Shown: positions 31,728 to 42,914 of the stretch, one piece after another
How positions within the stretch are numbered: the first letter of the stretch is position 1
How the letters are laid out: each line of letters opens with the position of its first letter
Position numbers and translations under genes: made by a program
NCBI GenBank assembly: GCA_022606425.2
Contig: JAHDVF020001320.1
Span: 124,001-188,000, forward strand
Reading direction: 5' to 3'
Origin: Lepidostoma basale
Taxonomy: Eukaryota > Arthropoda > Insecta > Trichoptera > Lepidostomatidae
Length of the DNA: 64,000 nucleotides
Notes under the pieces: model-generated
The model's database searches: none
Told to the model about the DNA's origin: nothing
Seen by the model: the letters and a program-made list of their open reading frames with translations, nothing else

Positions 31728-32107
31728 TAATATTTCCATGAATAACTTCCTTCTCCACTGCGCCACTTATAAACTTAAGTTTAACTTAGTAACTTCAAAT
31801 TTAATAAAATAATTCGGCCGGTGGAAAGCTATGAAATGCTAAAATTAGAAGGCCATTTTTTGTCATCGGTTTTGTGAACAAATAAACGGAATCAGATTAT
31901 CTCCGAACTGGATTAACGGCATTGAATAATTTATGTTCAATCAAAGATTTGATGGTTTTATACGGCTTCCGAGCCGCCGATATAATCATTTTAGTGCACG
32001 AACATAGAGATTACATTATTTAAACGCGCTGCCGACCACTTATTAGATTATTCTGTATATACGGGTATACAAGCAATGCAAATGAAACTATAAATAGAAA
32101 TAGAGGA
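31728..32107. other. Unassigned stretch
   Basis: 31830-32050 is moderately GC-richer and unmatched in the window. Confidence 0.35.
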
Positions 32108-32195
32108 TAACGTGGCACGATCAAATAAATAAATCATTGAAGTGAATGCAGTACGAATTAAAGTGTTTTTAACAAAATAATAAAAGGGTCATTAG
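32108..32195 (+). repeat. Old LINE-A fragment
   Basis: AACGTGGCACGATCAAATAA, then GTGAATGCAGTACGAATTAA and ATAAAAGGGTCATTAGGATG, all degenerate LINE-A in plus orientation. It may have been the target into which the next copy inserted. Confidence 0.6.
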
Positions 32196-32229
32196 GATGA
32201 CATTGACACTTGCAAATATAGTAAAACTA
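32196..32229. repeat. Target-site duplication, left copy (34 bp)
   Basis: GATGACATTGACACTTGCAA followed by ATATAGTAAAACTA. It matches 33824-33857 at 33 of 34 positions and brackets the LINE-A copy between them. Confidence 0.8.
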
Positions 32230-32447
32230 ACTAACTAACCATCACGCCGTCTCCCCGAAGGGGTAAGCAGAAAGAATGGACTGCCATACCTTTCTTTCCT
32301 GACATATTTCTCTCGCTTCCTCAACATTCATACATCGTGTCATGCACGCGCGTCGATTTCTCTGACTCCTCACATGGCCGATATTCGATATTTGATTTAT
32401 TTGATCGTGCCACGTTTTCCTTGGTCTTCCTCTATTTCTGGTACCAT

Positions 32448-33028
32448 TTACATCATTAACAGATAATTTTTTACCATTCTTTCTTCATTAATTCTTTCAA
32501 TATGTCCAAACCATCTTAATGATCCTTTCATTATTTTATTCATGACACTATCATTCGCACCGCATTCACTTCTTATATTTTCATTCGAAACTCTATCATA
32601 CACAGAATATCTCCACATTCGTCTAAGAGATCTCATTTCTACTGCATTTATTCTACTTTCATCCTTCCTTTGCCAGTTCCATGCTTCGCTTCCATACTTA
32701 AGGGTCGGTAGAAGAACACCATTGTGCACTGCCATTCTAGCTTTTTTGGATAGGTTTTGTTTGCGATGACAACTTTAAGTGCACCATTCACTTTGTTGCC
32801 TGCCCCAACCCTTCTTTCAATATCCCTCTCCACTCTCCCATCTCTTGTAAACATACTACCTAAATACACAAACTCAATTTCTTGCTCCAAGTTTTCACCA
32901 TTCACGCTAATGTTGCAGACTGTCGTGGTTTCTTCCTTTTCAAAAATCATTACCTTGGACTTATTAACATTCATCATCAGATCATTTCGCATGCATACCT
33001 CATACAAGTAGGACAGCGTCATTCGCAA
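32448..33028 (-). pseudogene. LINE-A RT thumb and C-terminal part, two frames
   Basis: Frame 33028-32648 reads YLYEVCMRNDLMMNVNKSKV, VYLGSMFTRDGRVERDIERR and GAGNKVNGALKVVIAN. After a frameshift near 32750, frame 32735-32448 reads MAVHNGVLLPTLKYGSEAWN, SVMNKIMKGSLRWFGHIERI. It then breaks again near 32465. The same order, unbroken for part of its length, is seen at 43705-44331. Confidence 0.85.
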
Positions 33029-33815
33029 CTCCGCTCATTTTGGCACCTACATCCAACGCTATCAGCTCTCTCATACAATTGTCCATATACAGATTAAATA
33101 ACCACGGGGACATTACGCAACCTTGTTTGACACCTTTATTGATATCAAACCAGGCTGTAAGATCTCCATTTACTCTCACACTAGCAGTGCTTTCCGTGTA
33201 TAGCGACTTAATGGCCGTGATCAGTTTTGTACTTATTCCATATTCAGACAATATTTTCCACAACTTTTCTCTATTAACGTAATCATATGCTTTTTGTAAG
33301 TCGACAAATGCACAGAAAAGTTTGCGATTTTTGGCCAGAAACTTCTCTGTCAATGTACGAAGTCCAAAAATTTGATCCATACATCCTCTGCCATTCATAA
33401 AGGCACCTTGCACATCCCAAACTTTGTCACTCGTCAATTTTCTTACTCTTTCTATTAAAATTCTGCCATAGACTTTACCAACGACACTCAAAAGACTAAT
33501 AGCTCTGTGGTTTCCACATTCCATACGCGATCCTTTTCCTTTGTACAGGGGCATAATTACTGCTCCCTCCTCCAAGCACTGGTTAAATAACTTACAAAAC
33601 CATGTAGAAACCACTTCGCCACCGCTTTTAATAAAGTCTATGGCAATACAATCAAACCCAACAGCTTTTCCACTTTTCATTGCACTCACGGATCTTTTCA
33701 TCTCATTCGTACTTATTATTTCAATATTATCATTCATAGGTCCCGCACTCGCACTAGCTGTTATATTTTCGATCACGCTTGTATCACCACCATACATCTC
33801 CTTAAAATATTCCAT
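33000..33815 (-). pseudogene. LINE-A reverse transcriptase, palm domain
   Basis: 271 codons. SAMKSGKAVGFDCIAIDFIK (44-63) is the RT entry motif. LYKGKGSRMECGNHRAISLL (90-109) and QGAFMNGRGC (136-145) are the finger motifs. FVDLQKAYD (170-178) is motif A with its metal-binding Asp. GVKQGCVMSP (228-237) is motif B. Motif C, normally Y/F-A-D-D, is V-A-N-D (263-266), so the first Asp of the pair is Asn. The sequence CLEEGAVIMPLYKGKG looks short between GA and VIMPLY compared with other LINE RTs, suggesting a small in-frame deletion. The frame is lost right after motif C. The enzyme would copy its RNA at nicked DNA targets; this copy cannot. Confidence 0.9.
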
Positions 33816-33823
33816 CCATCTTT

Positions 33824-33857
33824 GATGACATTGACACTTGCAAAAATAGTAAAACTA
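33824..33857. repeat. Target-site duplication, right copy (34 bp)
   Basis: Partner of 32196-32229; one T-to-A difference. It lies exactly between the 5' end of one LINE-A copy and the tail of the next. Confidence 0.8.
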
Positions 33858-34298
33858 TTTAACTAACCATCACGCCGTCTCCCCGAAGGGGTACATACGA
33901 CATATTTCTCTCGCTTCCTCAACATTCATACATCGTGTCTTTCTCTGACTCCTTACATGGTCAACATTCAATATTTGATTTATTTGATCGTGCCACGTTT
34001 CTCTCGGTCTTCCGCTATTTCTGGTTCCATTTACATCATTAACATATAATTTTTTTAATGTTTTCATTATTTTGTTCATGACACCATCGTTCGCACCGCA
34101 TTCACTTCGTATATTTTCATTCGACACTATCATACACAGAGTATCCACATATTCGTCTAAGAGATCTCATTTCTACTGCATTTATTCTACTTTCATCCTT
34201 CTTTTGCCAGTTCCATGATTCGCTTCCATACATAATTGTGCACTGCCATTCTAGCTTTTTTGGATATCTTTTTGTTTGCAATGACAACTTTAAGTGCA
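33858..34298 (-). pseudogene. LINE-A fragment, internally deleted
   Basis: Second minus-strand LINE-A copy, with terminus CGGCGTGATGG-type sequence next to the duplication. Traces: LKKLYVNDVNGTRNSGRPRE, ENIRSECGANDGVMNKIMK and YGSESWNWQKKDESRINAVE. Deletions remove the SLRWFGHMERM block and part of the terminus. Confidence 0.8.
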
Positions 34299-34659
34299 TA
34301 CAATCAAACCCAAGTACAATATATGTTTATAACGTAAGCCAAGAGTACAATTTATACATTTAAGAATAATTAGAAGAAAAAAATACGGTGCATTTAGAAA
34401 ACACAATTCCAAGAAAAATAAATAGCAATTGAAAACATTGGAGACATGAAAGATGCTTTCTGAGAGTAGCCACACTATCGTAAAAAAAACACATCCGAAG
34501 AAATGCGGTGTAGAAGGATTATTGCCATGTTACGGGCATTACCTTGCGTAGATTTGTCCTTATATAATATTTAAAAGTAACTTTCTAACAAACTAACCAT
34601 ATATACAAATACAAATACGCTATTCAAATTAGCCTAATTATTATTATCATTTTCACGTC
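34299..34659. other. Unassigned AT-rich stretch
   Basis: No recognised repeat or gene. Confidence 0.4.
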
Positions 34660-34890
34660 CTTCATCTGTTATTTTATTTTATATCATTGTATTTTGTATT
34701 ATTTGTTTTAGATTTATTTTGTGGACGTTGGAAGATCGAAGTGTGCGCGGGAGGTTCGCAACCCATCACACCGCGTCTCCCGCGGGGCGAAAAGAGAAGG
34801 ATGGAGTGCCGCATCGGTTAAAGTGTGACAGTCCATTCTTTCTGCCTACCCTTTCGGGGAGACGGCGTGATGGTTAGTTAGTTAGTTATA
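34660..34890 (+). mobile_element. NA-A copy
   Basis: T-rich lead, TTATTTTGTGGACGTTGGAA, GATCGAAGTGTGCGCGGGAG, GGTTCGCAACCCATCACACC, GGATGGAGTGCCGCATCGGT, LINE-A terminus, GTTA tail at 34870-34888. It lacks the GATGCCTATTGGTGGCGATG segment, a 20-bp internal deletion relative to other copies. Confidence 0.8.
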
Positions 34891-35137
34891 TAATATTTAC
34901 TTCTGATTTTATTTAATAATAAAGAGATGTGAGGCCGCGCGGGAGATATATATAAGGTTAAAAGAATAGATTAAATGTGGTCTGTCACCCTTTTGATTGA
35001 TGACAAGAAAAGGCTAAATTAAATTAACGTAAGTCCCGAATGGACAAGGAACAGGCCTAGATAGTGCAGCGAGACTGACAAAAGAGCGTCGCTGCGTCCT
35101 ATAACAGTCTCGGGTGGTGGTGGGAACTTTATATATA
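34891..35137. other. Unassigned spacer
   Basis: No recognised feature. Confidence 0.35.
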
Positions 35138-35352
35138 TGTACCGACATACTTCTCTAGATTCCTATACTTTCCTACATCGTAACATGCACGCTCGTAGAT
35201 TAATTCGACTTAGTATTTGAATATTATGATCATGCCATGTTTTCTTTGGTCTTTCATGGCTTCTTTTTCCACTCACACTTGCATGTATACAACATTTTCC
35301 CCATTTTTCTCTCATCCATTTTTTCCATATGTCAAAATCATCTCAACGATTA
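35138..35352 (-). repeat. LINE-A fragment, GKRSRGQPRK subtype
   Basis: Inverted, degenerate: ATCATGCCATGTTTTCTTTG, GGCTTCTTTTTCCACTCACA, CTCATCCATTTTTTCCATAT. No open frame. Confidence 0.7.
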
Positions 35353-35480
35353 TTTTTTTATAATATATAAATCACTTTGTTGTTAGACATTTTAAACTTA
35401 TAGATATAAAATAATAAAGTTATTATAATTTATTTAAACTAGTTTAGTTTGGACCCAAGCTTCACCAAAGTAATTTTATA

Positions 35481-35687
35481 CGACCCTCGTGGCAGAGTGG
35501 TAAGAGCTCTAACTGCCATGCCGAAGGTCCCTGATTCGATTCCCGCCAATGTGTTCTGTCATTTATCTGGTGCACAATTTGCGTGACAATAAAATGGCGA
35601 TACATTAAATACCTATCACATGTTTTGATAATCAATACAATAGTTCAAAAACAAATTGTATACAGTGATTGAGTTTAAACATTGTGC
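35481..35687 (+). mobile_element. SINE-1 copy b
   Basis: Starts CGACCCTCGTGGCAGAGTGG: TGGCAGAGTGG is a perfect A box. GATTCGATTCCC is a B box with one change. The body GCGTGACAATAAAATGGCGA and 3' end TTGTATACAGTGATTGAGTT follow. It inserted into the F6 element. Confidence 0.85.
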
Positions 35688-36172
35688 AGGGTGTTTTTTT
35701 ATATATTTGGTTTTTAAACTGGCAACATTGTTTCTATTGACTGTCAATTTGGCAGTTGAAAATTGATTGGTAGTCAATACGTTTTGCCATTTCACCCAAT
35801 TGCTCAATTTAAAATTGGACTTCACGATTGCGCTTCATTTGAGCTAGCCGTAGCACTTATATGACCAAAATTATATTTTAACAATAATGGCATAAAATTA
35901 TCTATCAAATAAAGTCAATATCATAGAGGTTTACATTGTTTCAAGGTGTTTTTTATATTTTGAATTTATATACCTCTAAAAAAAATACCCTTTATGTAGC
36001 AATGTGTATAAGGCTGTATTAATAGGTAATTTTCCAATTGTCCAATTTTCAAAAACTTTATCGAACAACTGGGCAAAACGCACTGACTACAAATCAACTG
36101 TCAACTGTTAAATTGACAGTCTATAGAAACAATTTTGCCAGTTTAAAAATTAAATCTCTAAAAAAACATCCT
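35688..36172. mobile_element. 485-bp foldback MITE
   Basis: Ends AGGGTGTTTTTTTATA at 35688 and its inverted form ending AAAAAAACATCCT at 36172. Long inverted arms follow: TTTAAACTGGCAACATTGTT and TTGACTGTCAATTTGGCAGT (35715-35760) are mirrored at about 36100-36152. A second small inverted unit (AAGGTGTTTTTTATA against AAAAAAAATACCCTTT) lies in the middle at 35941-35994. No transposase frame. Confidence 0.7.
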
Positions 36173-36322
36173 TTTTATACATGCAAAAATAAATTATTTA
36201 ACTAAGTTATATTATATTGCCTTTCATGAAGCTTGGGTCCAAGCGGATCTAGTTGGCATCAATTAAAATAACCGTACCGTATTTAAACCCAGAGTGTTTT
36301 ATTATTTTATATCTATTAGTTT

Positions 36323-36565
36323 AAGGATTAATTTTATCTCAATAGAGACGAAGATGCAAACTGGAAACTAAATATGGTGATCGAGGTGTTTACAGGACTT
36401 ATGACCTGTCATTGGTTGGGTCATGTAATTACAACATTCCCCATTTCACCTTTCTTATGACCACCATGTCTGACACAATTTTGGAAGTTGTATATATGTT
36501 AATATACAACACCACAATTCACATGTCAGTTTCAATGCGCCATCTATGAAGATTAGATTTAAGCA
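36323..36565 (+). mobile_element. M1 MITE copy, partial
   Basis: GAGGTGTTTACAGGACTTAT, GACCTGTCATTGGTTGGGT, ACAACATTCCCCATTTCACC, GTTGTATATATG. The right terminal repeat is missing. Confidence 0.65.
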
Positions 36566-37149
36566 TATTAGTTTATGTTATTAATATTTATAAATCTGGT
36601 TGTTATTGAAATTAAAACCCTATCACTTGGAATGGTCTGGGAAAACGAGGGACCTGAATAAGTCGGTCCGCCACGGTGCCAGTCGGCGCGAGGGATTAAT
36701 AAAATATGAACCGGAGACACTGGATTTCCATAGGAATCAAATGTCAAGTGTGACAATGGGTGCCCTTCAAGCGATCGGGATTAAAACTTCGCCAACAAGC
36801 GGGGCTAAGCTGAGGGGGGCGGCCGAGAAATTTTTTAAAAGTTTCGACTTTCGCCTTATAAATAAATTAGTATTTTTGGTGCCGGGAAACGGGAGGATCC
36901 GAAACACGTCCCTTGTACGTACGTGTATCTAGATTCTGAGACGTGATCTTCCAGGCAGAAAAATAAATGTTATATAGACCTGTCGGGCGGTTTACGGTCC
37001 CTTCCAGATATTTCCAGCTACGTTTAAATTAACTTGAAATAAAAGAAGCCGGGCCCTCTTCCACAAGTGTACAAGTATGACACGCAACCCTAAACAGATA
37101 GCATTTTTATTCTTTCGCATTTATCGCAAGGTCATAATCTCTCGTGAAG
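36566..37149. other. Higher-GC unassigned island
   Basis: 36610-36950 is GC-rich for this window and unmatched. A 110-codon plus frame (36600-36932) reads through it without recognisable domain; overlapping frames exist on the other strand. Candidate host-unique DNA. Confidence 0.35.
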
Positions 37150-37570
37150 TAGCAAATCGAAAGGCCAAAATATGTAAAATAAATGTTCTTCTACTTCTTC
37201 TTCTTTGCTAGCCTTCTTCCCTCCACTGCTGGAATAGGCCTCTTCCAATTTCTTCCACTCGTCTCTATCCTGTCCCTTTTGCATCCAAGATTTTCCAACC
37301 CTTTTGATAATATCATCGGTCCATCTCATCAGTGGCCTTCCGACACTTCGTCTATTCTCCCATTGTCTCCAACTGAGTATTCTGGGTGCCTATCTGTTGC
37401 CACCCTATCTAGCCAAGTGTCCAACCCATTGCCATTTCAATTTTGCCACTCGGTCCATGACGTCAGCAACCCTGGTGCGGCGTCTGATTTCTTCGTTTCT
37501 TATGCGGTCATGCAAGCTCACACCAAGTATCTGTCTTTCCATGGACCTCTGTGTACACTATAAATAAATG
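37150..37570 (-). pseudogene. GAA-tailed LINE C-terminal fragment
   Basis: Minus strand: RWTDDIIKRVGKSWMQKGQD and RDEWKKLEEAYSSS (frame ending 37132), preceded by degenerate sequence equivalent to W-x-GH and GRP blocks. Tail CTTCTACTTCTTCTTC at 37186-37206. The listed plus-strand frames here are shadows. Confidence 0.75.
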
Positions 37571-37589
37571 TTATTTATAACCAAATTGC

Positions 37590-38110
37590 TTCTTATTACC
37601 CATTAGTATATAGTATATTAAAAACTTTTCCCCTGTACAATCTTGCTAAAAAAATAATAATACTACATCCAACTTTTGTCACCTTTCATATTAATGAAAT
37701 CTATGTACTTTCTGTTATTGTTTACCATTTTTAATTTATTATTTTTCACCATTTTGACTCTATGCTATGTGTAATTTTTCCTTTTCATTACTGTTTTATT
37801 ATTATTATTAATATTATTTTATTATTATATTTTTCACTTTAATATTTTCATCTATAAATAGTAACTAACCGTTCTTTTAATTAAAATATTTAGGTACCTA
37901 ACTCAATTTCAGTAAGAACTCCAAAGTTATATCAAATAAATTATTCAAATTGACATAGGAACAAATACACATAAAGATTCGAAAAATCAAAAAAAATTGA
38001 CATTTGATATATTATTGTAACACCTGATGATGTCAACATAGGTTGATGAAACAGCTGTCGCGTAAAATAAAATACAATTGTGATACAGAAAACAAAGTTT
38101 ATTTATTAAC
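37590..38110 (+). mobile_element. F5 PLE-like 3' region
   Basis: About 520 bp matching 54055-54545: ACTTTTGTCACCTTTC, a TTA-rich tract, TTAGGTACCTAACTCAATTT, CAAATTGACATAGGAACAAA, TACACATAAAGATTCG. It ends with the module at 38024-38059 and CAATTGTGATACAGAAAACA. The module at the 3' end suggests a PLE terminus. Confidence 0.65.
38024..38059 (+). ncRNA. Hammerhead-like module, family F5, all core boxes exact
   Basis: CTGATGA (exact), extra T and G, stem II TCAAC/GTTGA around ATAG, one T, GAAA, self-complementary ACAGCTGT, C. The flanks CAC and GCG pair at two of three positions. This copy has both consensus boxes unmutated. Confidence 0.6.
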
Positions 38111-38214
38111 AGTTTACAACATATTTTTAAAAATATATAGTCAAATGAGATCACTTAGACAAATGTAAGTAAAATCTATAAAGAAAAGTGTAAAATGTAT
38201 ATAAATATACGAGT

Positions 38215-38640
38215 AAATAGTGAACGCAGTGCGAATGAAATAATGAAAATCTCCCCGAAGAAGTAGGCATAAAGAATGGACTTTTTAATAAAGAGGAACA
38301 TAGAAGGATTCCCATCACATGCGCAAGGCTGTTATAGGGCGCAGTGGCCCCCTTTTGTCAGCCTCGCTCGTACACTTCCTAGGCCCTTCCATCCGGGACA
38401 TTCATTTAATTTACCCAAACACAATGGCATGCCAGACCACATTTACGCTTTTTCTTCATTACAAAGTTTTCTCTCGCTTTCTCAACATTCATACATCGTG
38501 TAATACACGAACAGTCGGAGAAATCGACGTGTATGAATGTTGAAAATTCGAGCGAAGTACTCTTATGTCAGAAAATAACAGTTTGACAATACATTATTCC
38601 TGCCAACCCCTTCGGAGAGGCGGTTTGATAGTTATTAAAA
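38215..38640. repeat. Scrambled LINE-A pieces
   Basis: Small plus-strand (GTGAACGCAGTGCGAATGA) and minus-strand (CTCCCCGAAGAAGTAGGCAT) pieces come first. At 38460-38640 an inverted pair (CTCAACATTCATACATCGTG against CGACGTGTATGAATGTTGAA) runs into a plus-strand terminus (CAACCCCTTCGGAGAGGCGG). At 38336-38394 sits the block shared with 28692-28751. Confidence 0.6.
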
Positions 38641-39240
38641 AAAAAACGGTAAGAAAATATAATTTTACTATTCCATTTTTAATATGCATACGTCAATTTG
38701 AATGGAAATTTCATTGAGATTTTTTCTTCTTAAGTATAGACGTAATTTATATCAAATACTGCAGTACTAAGGGAAATTGGAAACTGTTTATTTTTTTTAA
38801 CAATTGTAGCTACCGTCTGCAGACGCGAAGTAAGTTCGAGAAAATGGAGACGCTAGTGATAGGGTGGAAACAACGTATGTATGTGAGTAGAGGCCGCGTA
38901 GTTTTGGTAATACCGTTTCGACTATGATGCGGTATTTGTTTTGCTCTTGTCGGGAGCGGGCAAGCGTAGCCGGAGGGGTATTTCCGAATGTGGGATTCGA
39001 AATATTCAGGCCCGCGGTGACATTTACGAAGAGATACATGTAAATTTTGTTTTGTGTCCGTCAATAGGGGGAATAATGCGTGAAATAAGAGGCTTTATAT
39101 AAAAGCGTGACTTTCCGATGCCAGAAATATGCGCCCTACATATCCCACGAACACACTCCCTCTTAGGAATCATGAGGGGATGAAAAACGCTCAATATTCA
39201 GGTATTATATATATAAACGTAGAGTCCGTTTATTTCAGGG
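38641..39240. other. Higher-GC unassigned island
   Basis: 38800-39070 is GC-rich and unmatched; two overlapping minus frames have no motif. Confidence 0.35.
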
Positions 39241-40434
39241 AGATTGTTTGCAATAGGCTGAGTGACGGTGTGTTTACAAAAAAACTAGACGCTTTTTAAA
39301 TTTTTTTATTGTATGAAGGCAAAAAAATATTTCAATTATATTTTATATTCATACATTAAAATAAACAAATAATGTAAAACATTTTATTTATTTAAAAATA
39401 GATTTTTTAAAGGTTTATTAAGTTAATGTTGTTATTTAAGATTTCATGGTCGAAGTTCATTGTAAGCAACGAAATTTTTAAAAATTAAAAAATTATCTTT
39501 TTAAAATGGATATTTATATATATCTTTTTAAAAATAAAAGTCCATCAAAAACATTAAAAACCTTAAATACACTTGAAAAAGTTTTTTTATTAAACATTGT
39601 ATATTTAGTATCCACCATCATACATCCTCTTGATACCACACCAGAAGTAGTTATTATAATATACATTAAAAATAAATTTTTAATTTTTTGCAATCATTCA
39701 TGAAATTTAAAGTAACATTTTGTTTTAATTAACCAGCCTTATTTTTTTAATCAACAACTCTGTTACCTTCGAAATCATCCTTTTTTTTTTTTTTTTTTGA
39801 TATTTTTAATTTTTTTTGGCAAAACAATTAAGGGTGAGACTTTTATTCATAATAATACAATACGAAAATTGAAAGGCATCATTTTTATTTTTGATTGTTT
39901 CAAATATCTGTTATCCCGGCTAATGGTGTCTGCAATTTCTTATTTTTCTGAAAAATTTGTGTTGTTATTGGAATTAAAATACAAAACCACAAACAATAAC
40001 GTGTCCTTCCTTTATCTTGAAGATAGTAGTAATTTTATAATTACCGAGTATTCTAAAAGCTAATGCCGCACACTCCGCCCACTCAGGAACCAATCAGGTA
40101 GCGTTATCTAATCAATTTAGGAGGTGTTACTAAAACTATTTCAAATCAACTCCTTGATGTGAATAAACTATACCGAAAGCACGGAGTGCTATTGATGTAA
40201 TAATATTAACAGAAGCTAAATAATATAACTACAACTAGCAAAGTTACGATTATGAAAGTCCTTCTGAAATCGTTGCCACAATTGAAATAGTGAAGACATA
40301 TTCAATAAACTAGAAACAATTTCAAAATCATATTAAATTAAAAGTACTTCAAAGTCTTTCTTAAGTTAATTATAACACTCGTATATGGTCCAATTAAATA
40401 ATAAAAATTATTTCACAATTAAATCAATTATATG
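39241..40434. other. Unassigned AT-rich stretch
   Basis: Includes a run of 19 T at about 39780-39798. Frames 39506-39703 and 39797-40063 are A/T-driven and I do not call them. 40060-40150 is slightly GC-richer. Confidence 0.4.
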
Positions 40435-40640
40435 TTCCTTGTTTCTTAAAAACTCCATATTCAATAATAATTAATTAACAAATTAAAACATCGTTTTCTA
40501 GAATGTTTTGGTTCGCTTTGCTAATGTATTATCGAAAAACGTTTTATAATGCCTTAGCAAAGCGAAATATTTCTGTCCCATAAAATATAATAAAACTTTT
40601 AGAAAACCGATGTTTTTAATCATTTGTTTTATTTCATATC
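40435..40640. repeat. F2 palindromic element
   Basis: CTCCATATTCAATAATAATT, GTTTTCTAGAATGTTTTGGT on the left; AATGCCTTAGCAAAGCGAAA, CCCATAAAATATAATAAAAC on the right. Confidence 0.6.
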
Positions 40641-42642
40641 TTCTTATTTCACATTTTATAAAACGTCATGTTTTTTTTTCTGGCAAATAAATGATGAAAT
40701 CAAAATTGAGTGATTACTTTTGCAACCGGTACCAAGGAATAATGTTGATTTTACAGGCCGAAAGATAAAATATTATGTACAGACACTATTTAAAGAAATT
40801 TATAAAAATATTGCGAAAAAAATGGTATAATTGAATTTCAGGTTTCAAGCTTGTTTTGTTATTTACCACGCTACGAGCCCATTCTATCAAATAAAAGATG
40901 TGTAGGAGTTTTTAAGAACTCTTTTTAAAACCGGATAAAAAATAAAATATTAACCGGTTCATAATCTGCGCCTCCTACCAGTTGCCACCAAATTTATGAC
41001 TATGATCTCTGTCGAGATAGACTCCCAAGCTTGCGTGTAGATAAACCACCGCCAAAGTTATCGACCTCCATTTCCTTATTCAGCCTTTGCTGTCTTTCTA
41101 GCCACCAACGTTTCTCAAATGCATCTATTCATTGTTTTTACTGCCATTAAAGTCGTCTCTTCCATTATGCCCCGCTGCTCTACCTAACATCAAAAGCTCC
41201 AGATCTCTTACCACTATTCTTGCCAAATTCTTTATCTGAACCCCAATGTCACTTTAGCTCCCATCCTAGCTCAACGGCTCACAAACAATATCACTCTTGT
41301 CTGCTCGATTCCACACGTCCAACGAGCCAAACACTAAAAAATAATTAACCCTTTTCCAAGTTCATCCCAAACTCGGCCATACGTGAGTATTCAGGTTTAT
41401 ATGTCGGACCTTATCCACCAATAAACCATCCTATCTAGCATCATTCCTGTACCTAACAATAATTGAAAAAATACCAATCAATGCATCTACTCTGAAGTTA
41501 AACTAATACACGGTCAAGCAATACCAAATACAAATACAGTTAATGGGAAAATATTTGGAGCGCCGCATAGATGATGAGTAAAAAGGAACACTAGCCTGGT
41601 GATATGGTCTCAAAGACTAATTCCTTCTGCAATTAAAAGGATGCAACATAAAAATGCCAAAAAGTAGGACTGTTAGGGTACTAAAAAGGTTTTTTTAGCA
41701 GATAGGTCTTGTCCTATCTAGTCCTGGATTCGTTCAAAAGATTTGCTCTTCTCAGCACACAAAATCATCAAAAAATATCCAAGAACGAAAATTTCAACGC
41801 GTGAGGGAAAAATAATAACTCTAAGCTGGTTGTTCTGAAAAAACAATATACCAAGACTAATACAAAAGGCGACAAGATCGTAGTTATCTTAACATGTCAT
41901 ATAAAAATATACGTACAATGTATGAAAGTCGCACAGCATTCAAGACAAAAGAAAATAATTACGTAATAACTATATCAATGTTTCAGCCAAGCATGAGAGT
42001 GACGTAACAATCGACAACTAGGTGTTTCGGAACTACCTTTGTTTTCCTCAGTGAACTTTACAAAGAAACAAGTTAGTGTTTTTCCGACATAATTAATAAG
42101 TTAATTAGTGGCGGCTCCAGTGTGTGCTCGTGAAGGAGACTTTAATTCACTTTAGCTTGACGACCAAATCACGTAATTAGATAACAGACTCTTCTCTAAA
42201 TAAAGGCTTGTGCCCGTGTATGTGCGAACGTACACAATCCAAGACGCGTATTCCCAGAAAGAAATCTCGGGACTAGTGAGAAAGAATTTTTAATATAACA
42301 GGCAACACCTTCGGAAGGATTATTACTAGTCTTGGCAAATAACAGTGTAAGTTTTTTTTAATAATGTAGAGTTAAAATGGAATTGTGTTTTACGCGGCCT
42401 TTGGAATTAATTAATTTAAGCAAGAACAATCTTCTTTGCTTTTCAAAGTTTAAGAGCTTGTATTCTCTCATTGTATTGTATATTTTATTGAAAGAAGTAC
42501 ACGATTTATTCATTTAAATTCTTGGGAATTCATATATGTGGCTGTTTAAAAGGTTAACATATTAACTCTTAAATTATCAAGTCTATTGTAAGGTATTTGT
42601 TTTTTTTTATTTATTTTCTTAACTTTTTTTTCCTTGTATACA
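40641..42642. other. Long unassigned stretch
   Basis: About 2 kb with no recognised repeat or gene. 40960-41450 is C-rich on the plus strand with few CpG, perhaps an old decayed element. Nothing further is supported. Confidence 0.4.
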
Positions 42643-42860
42643 ACAGGTCGATTGAACCCAATTACTGTATACAATTTATTTTAGTTATTATATTGATTCT
42701 TTTAACATGTGATAGGTAGCCAATCTATCGCCATTTTATTGTCACGAGAATACGACACCAGACCAAAGACAGTGTGACAATCACACTGCCATTGCCAGGA
42801 ATCAAACCCGGGACCTTCGGTATGGAAGTCAAAGCTCTTACCACTCTGCCACGAAGGTCG
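42643..42860 (-). mobile_element. SINE-1 copy c
   Basis: Minus strand starts CGACCTTCGTGGCAGAGTGG (perfect A box TGGCAGAGTGG), B box GGGTTTGATTCC, body CTTTGGTCTGGTGTCG and CGTGACAATAAAATGGCGAT, 3' end ATTGGGTTCAATCGACCTGT. Nearly full length. Confidence 0.9.
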
Positions 42861-42914
42861 ACAAGACAAATACAAATACAAATATTTATTCAATTTAAGA
42901 CTTGTTAATGACGT

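Larger units (their letters stand above)
32230..33823 (-). mobile_element. LINE-A, longest copy in the window
   Basis: A 5'-truncated minus-strand insertion with RT palm, thumb and C-terminus, ending in the LINE-A terminus at 32240-32300 and a GTTA tail at 32226-32238. It is flanked by a 34-bp target-site duplication. The coding sequence is broken at about 33010 (deletion plus frameshift), about 32750 and about 32470. Confidence 0.9.
35384..36325. repeat. F6 PLE-like inverted pair around nested insertions
   Basis: Left arm 35384-35475 (AGACATTTTAAACTTATAGA, then ACTAGTTTAGTTTGGACCCA) is mirrored by 36222-36325 (AAGCTTGGGTCCAAGCGGAT, then TTATTTTATATCTATTAGTT). Both arms hold decayed F6 modules: TGAAGCTTGGGTCCAAACTA on the minus strand at 35437-35468, and CATGAAGCTTGGGTCCAAGC with CTAGTTGGC at 36224-36257. 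SINE-1 and a foldback element lie inside. Confidence 0.6.

Noticed and set aside
33541..33825. Plus-strand frames over the LINE-A RT
   Set aside because: They are antisense shadows of the minus-strand RT frame.
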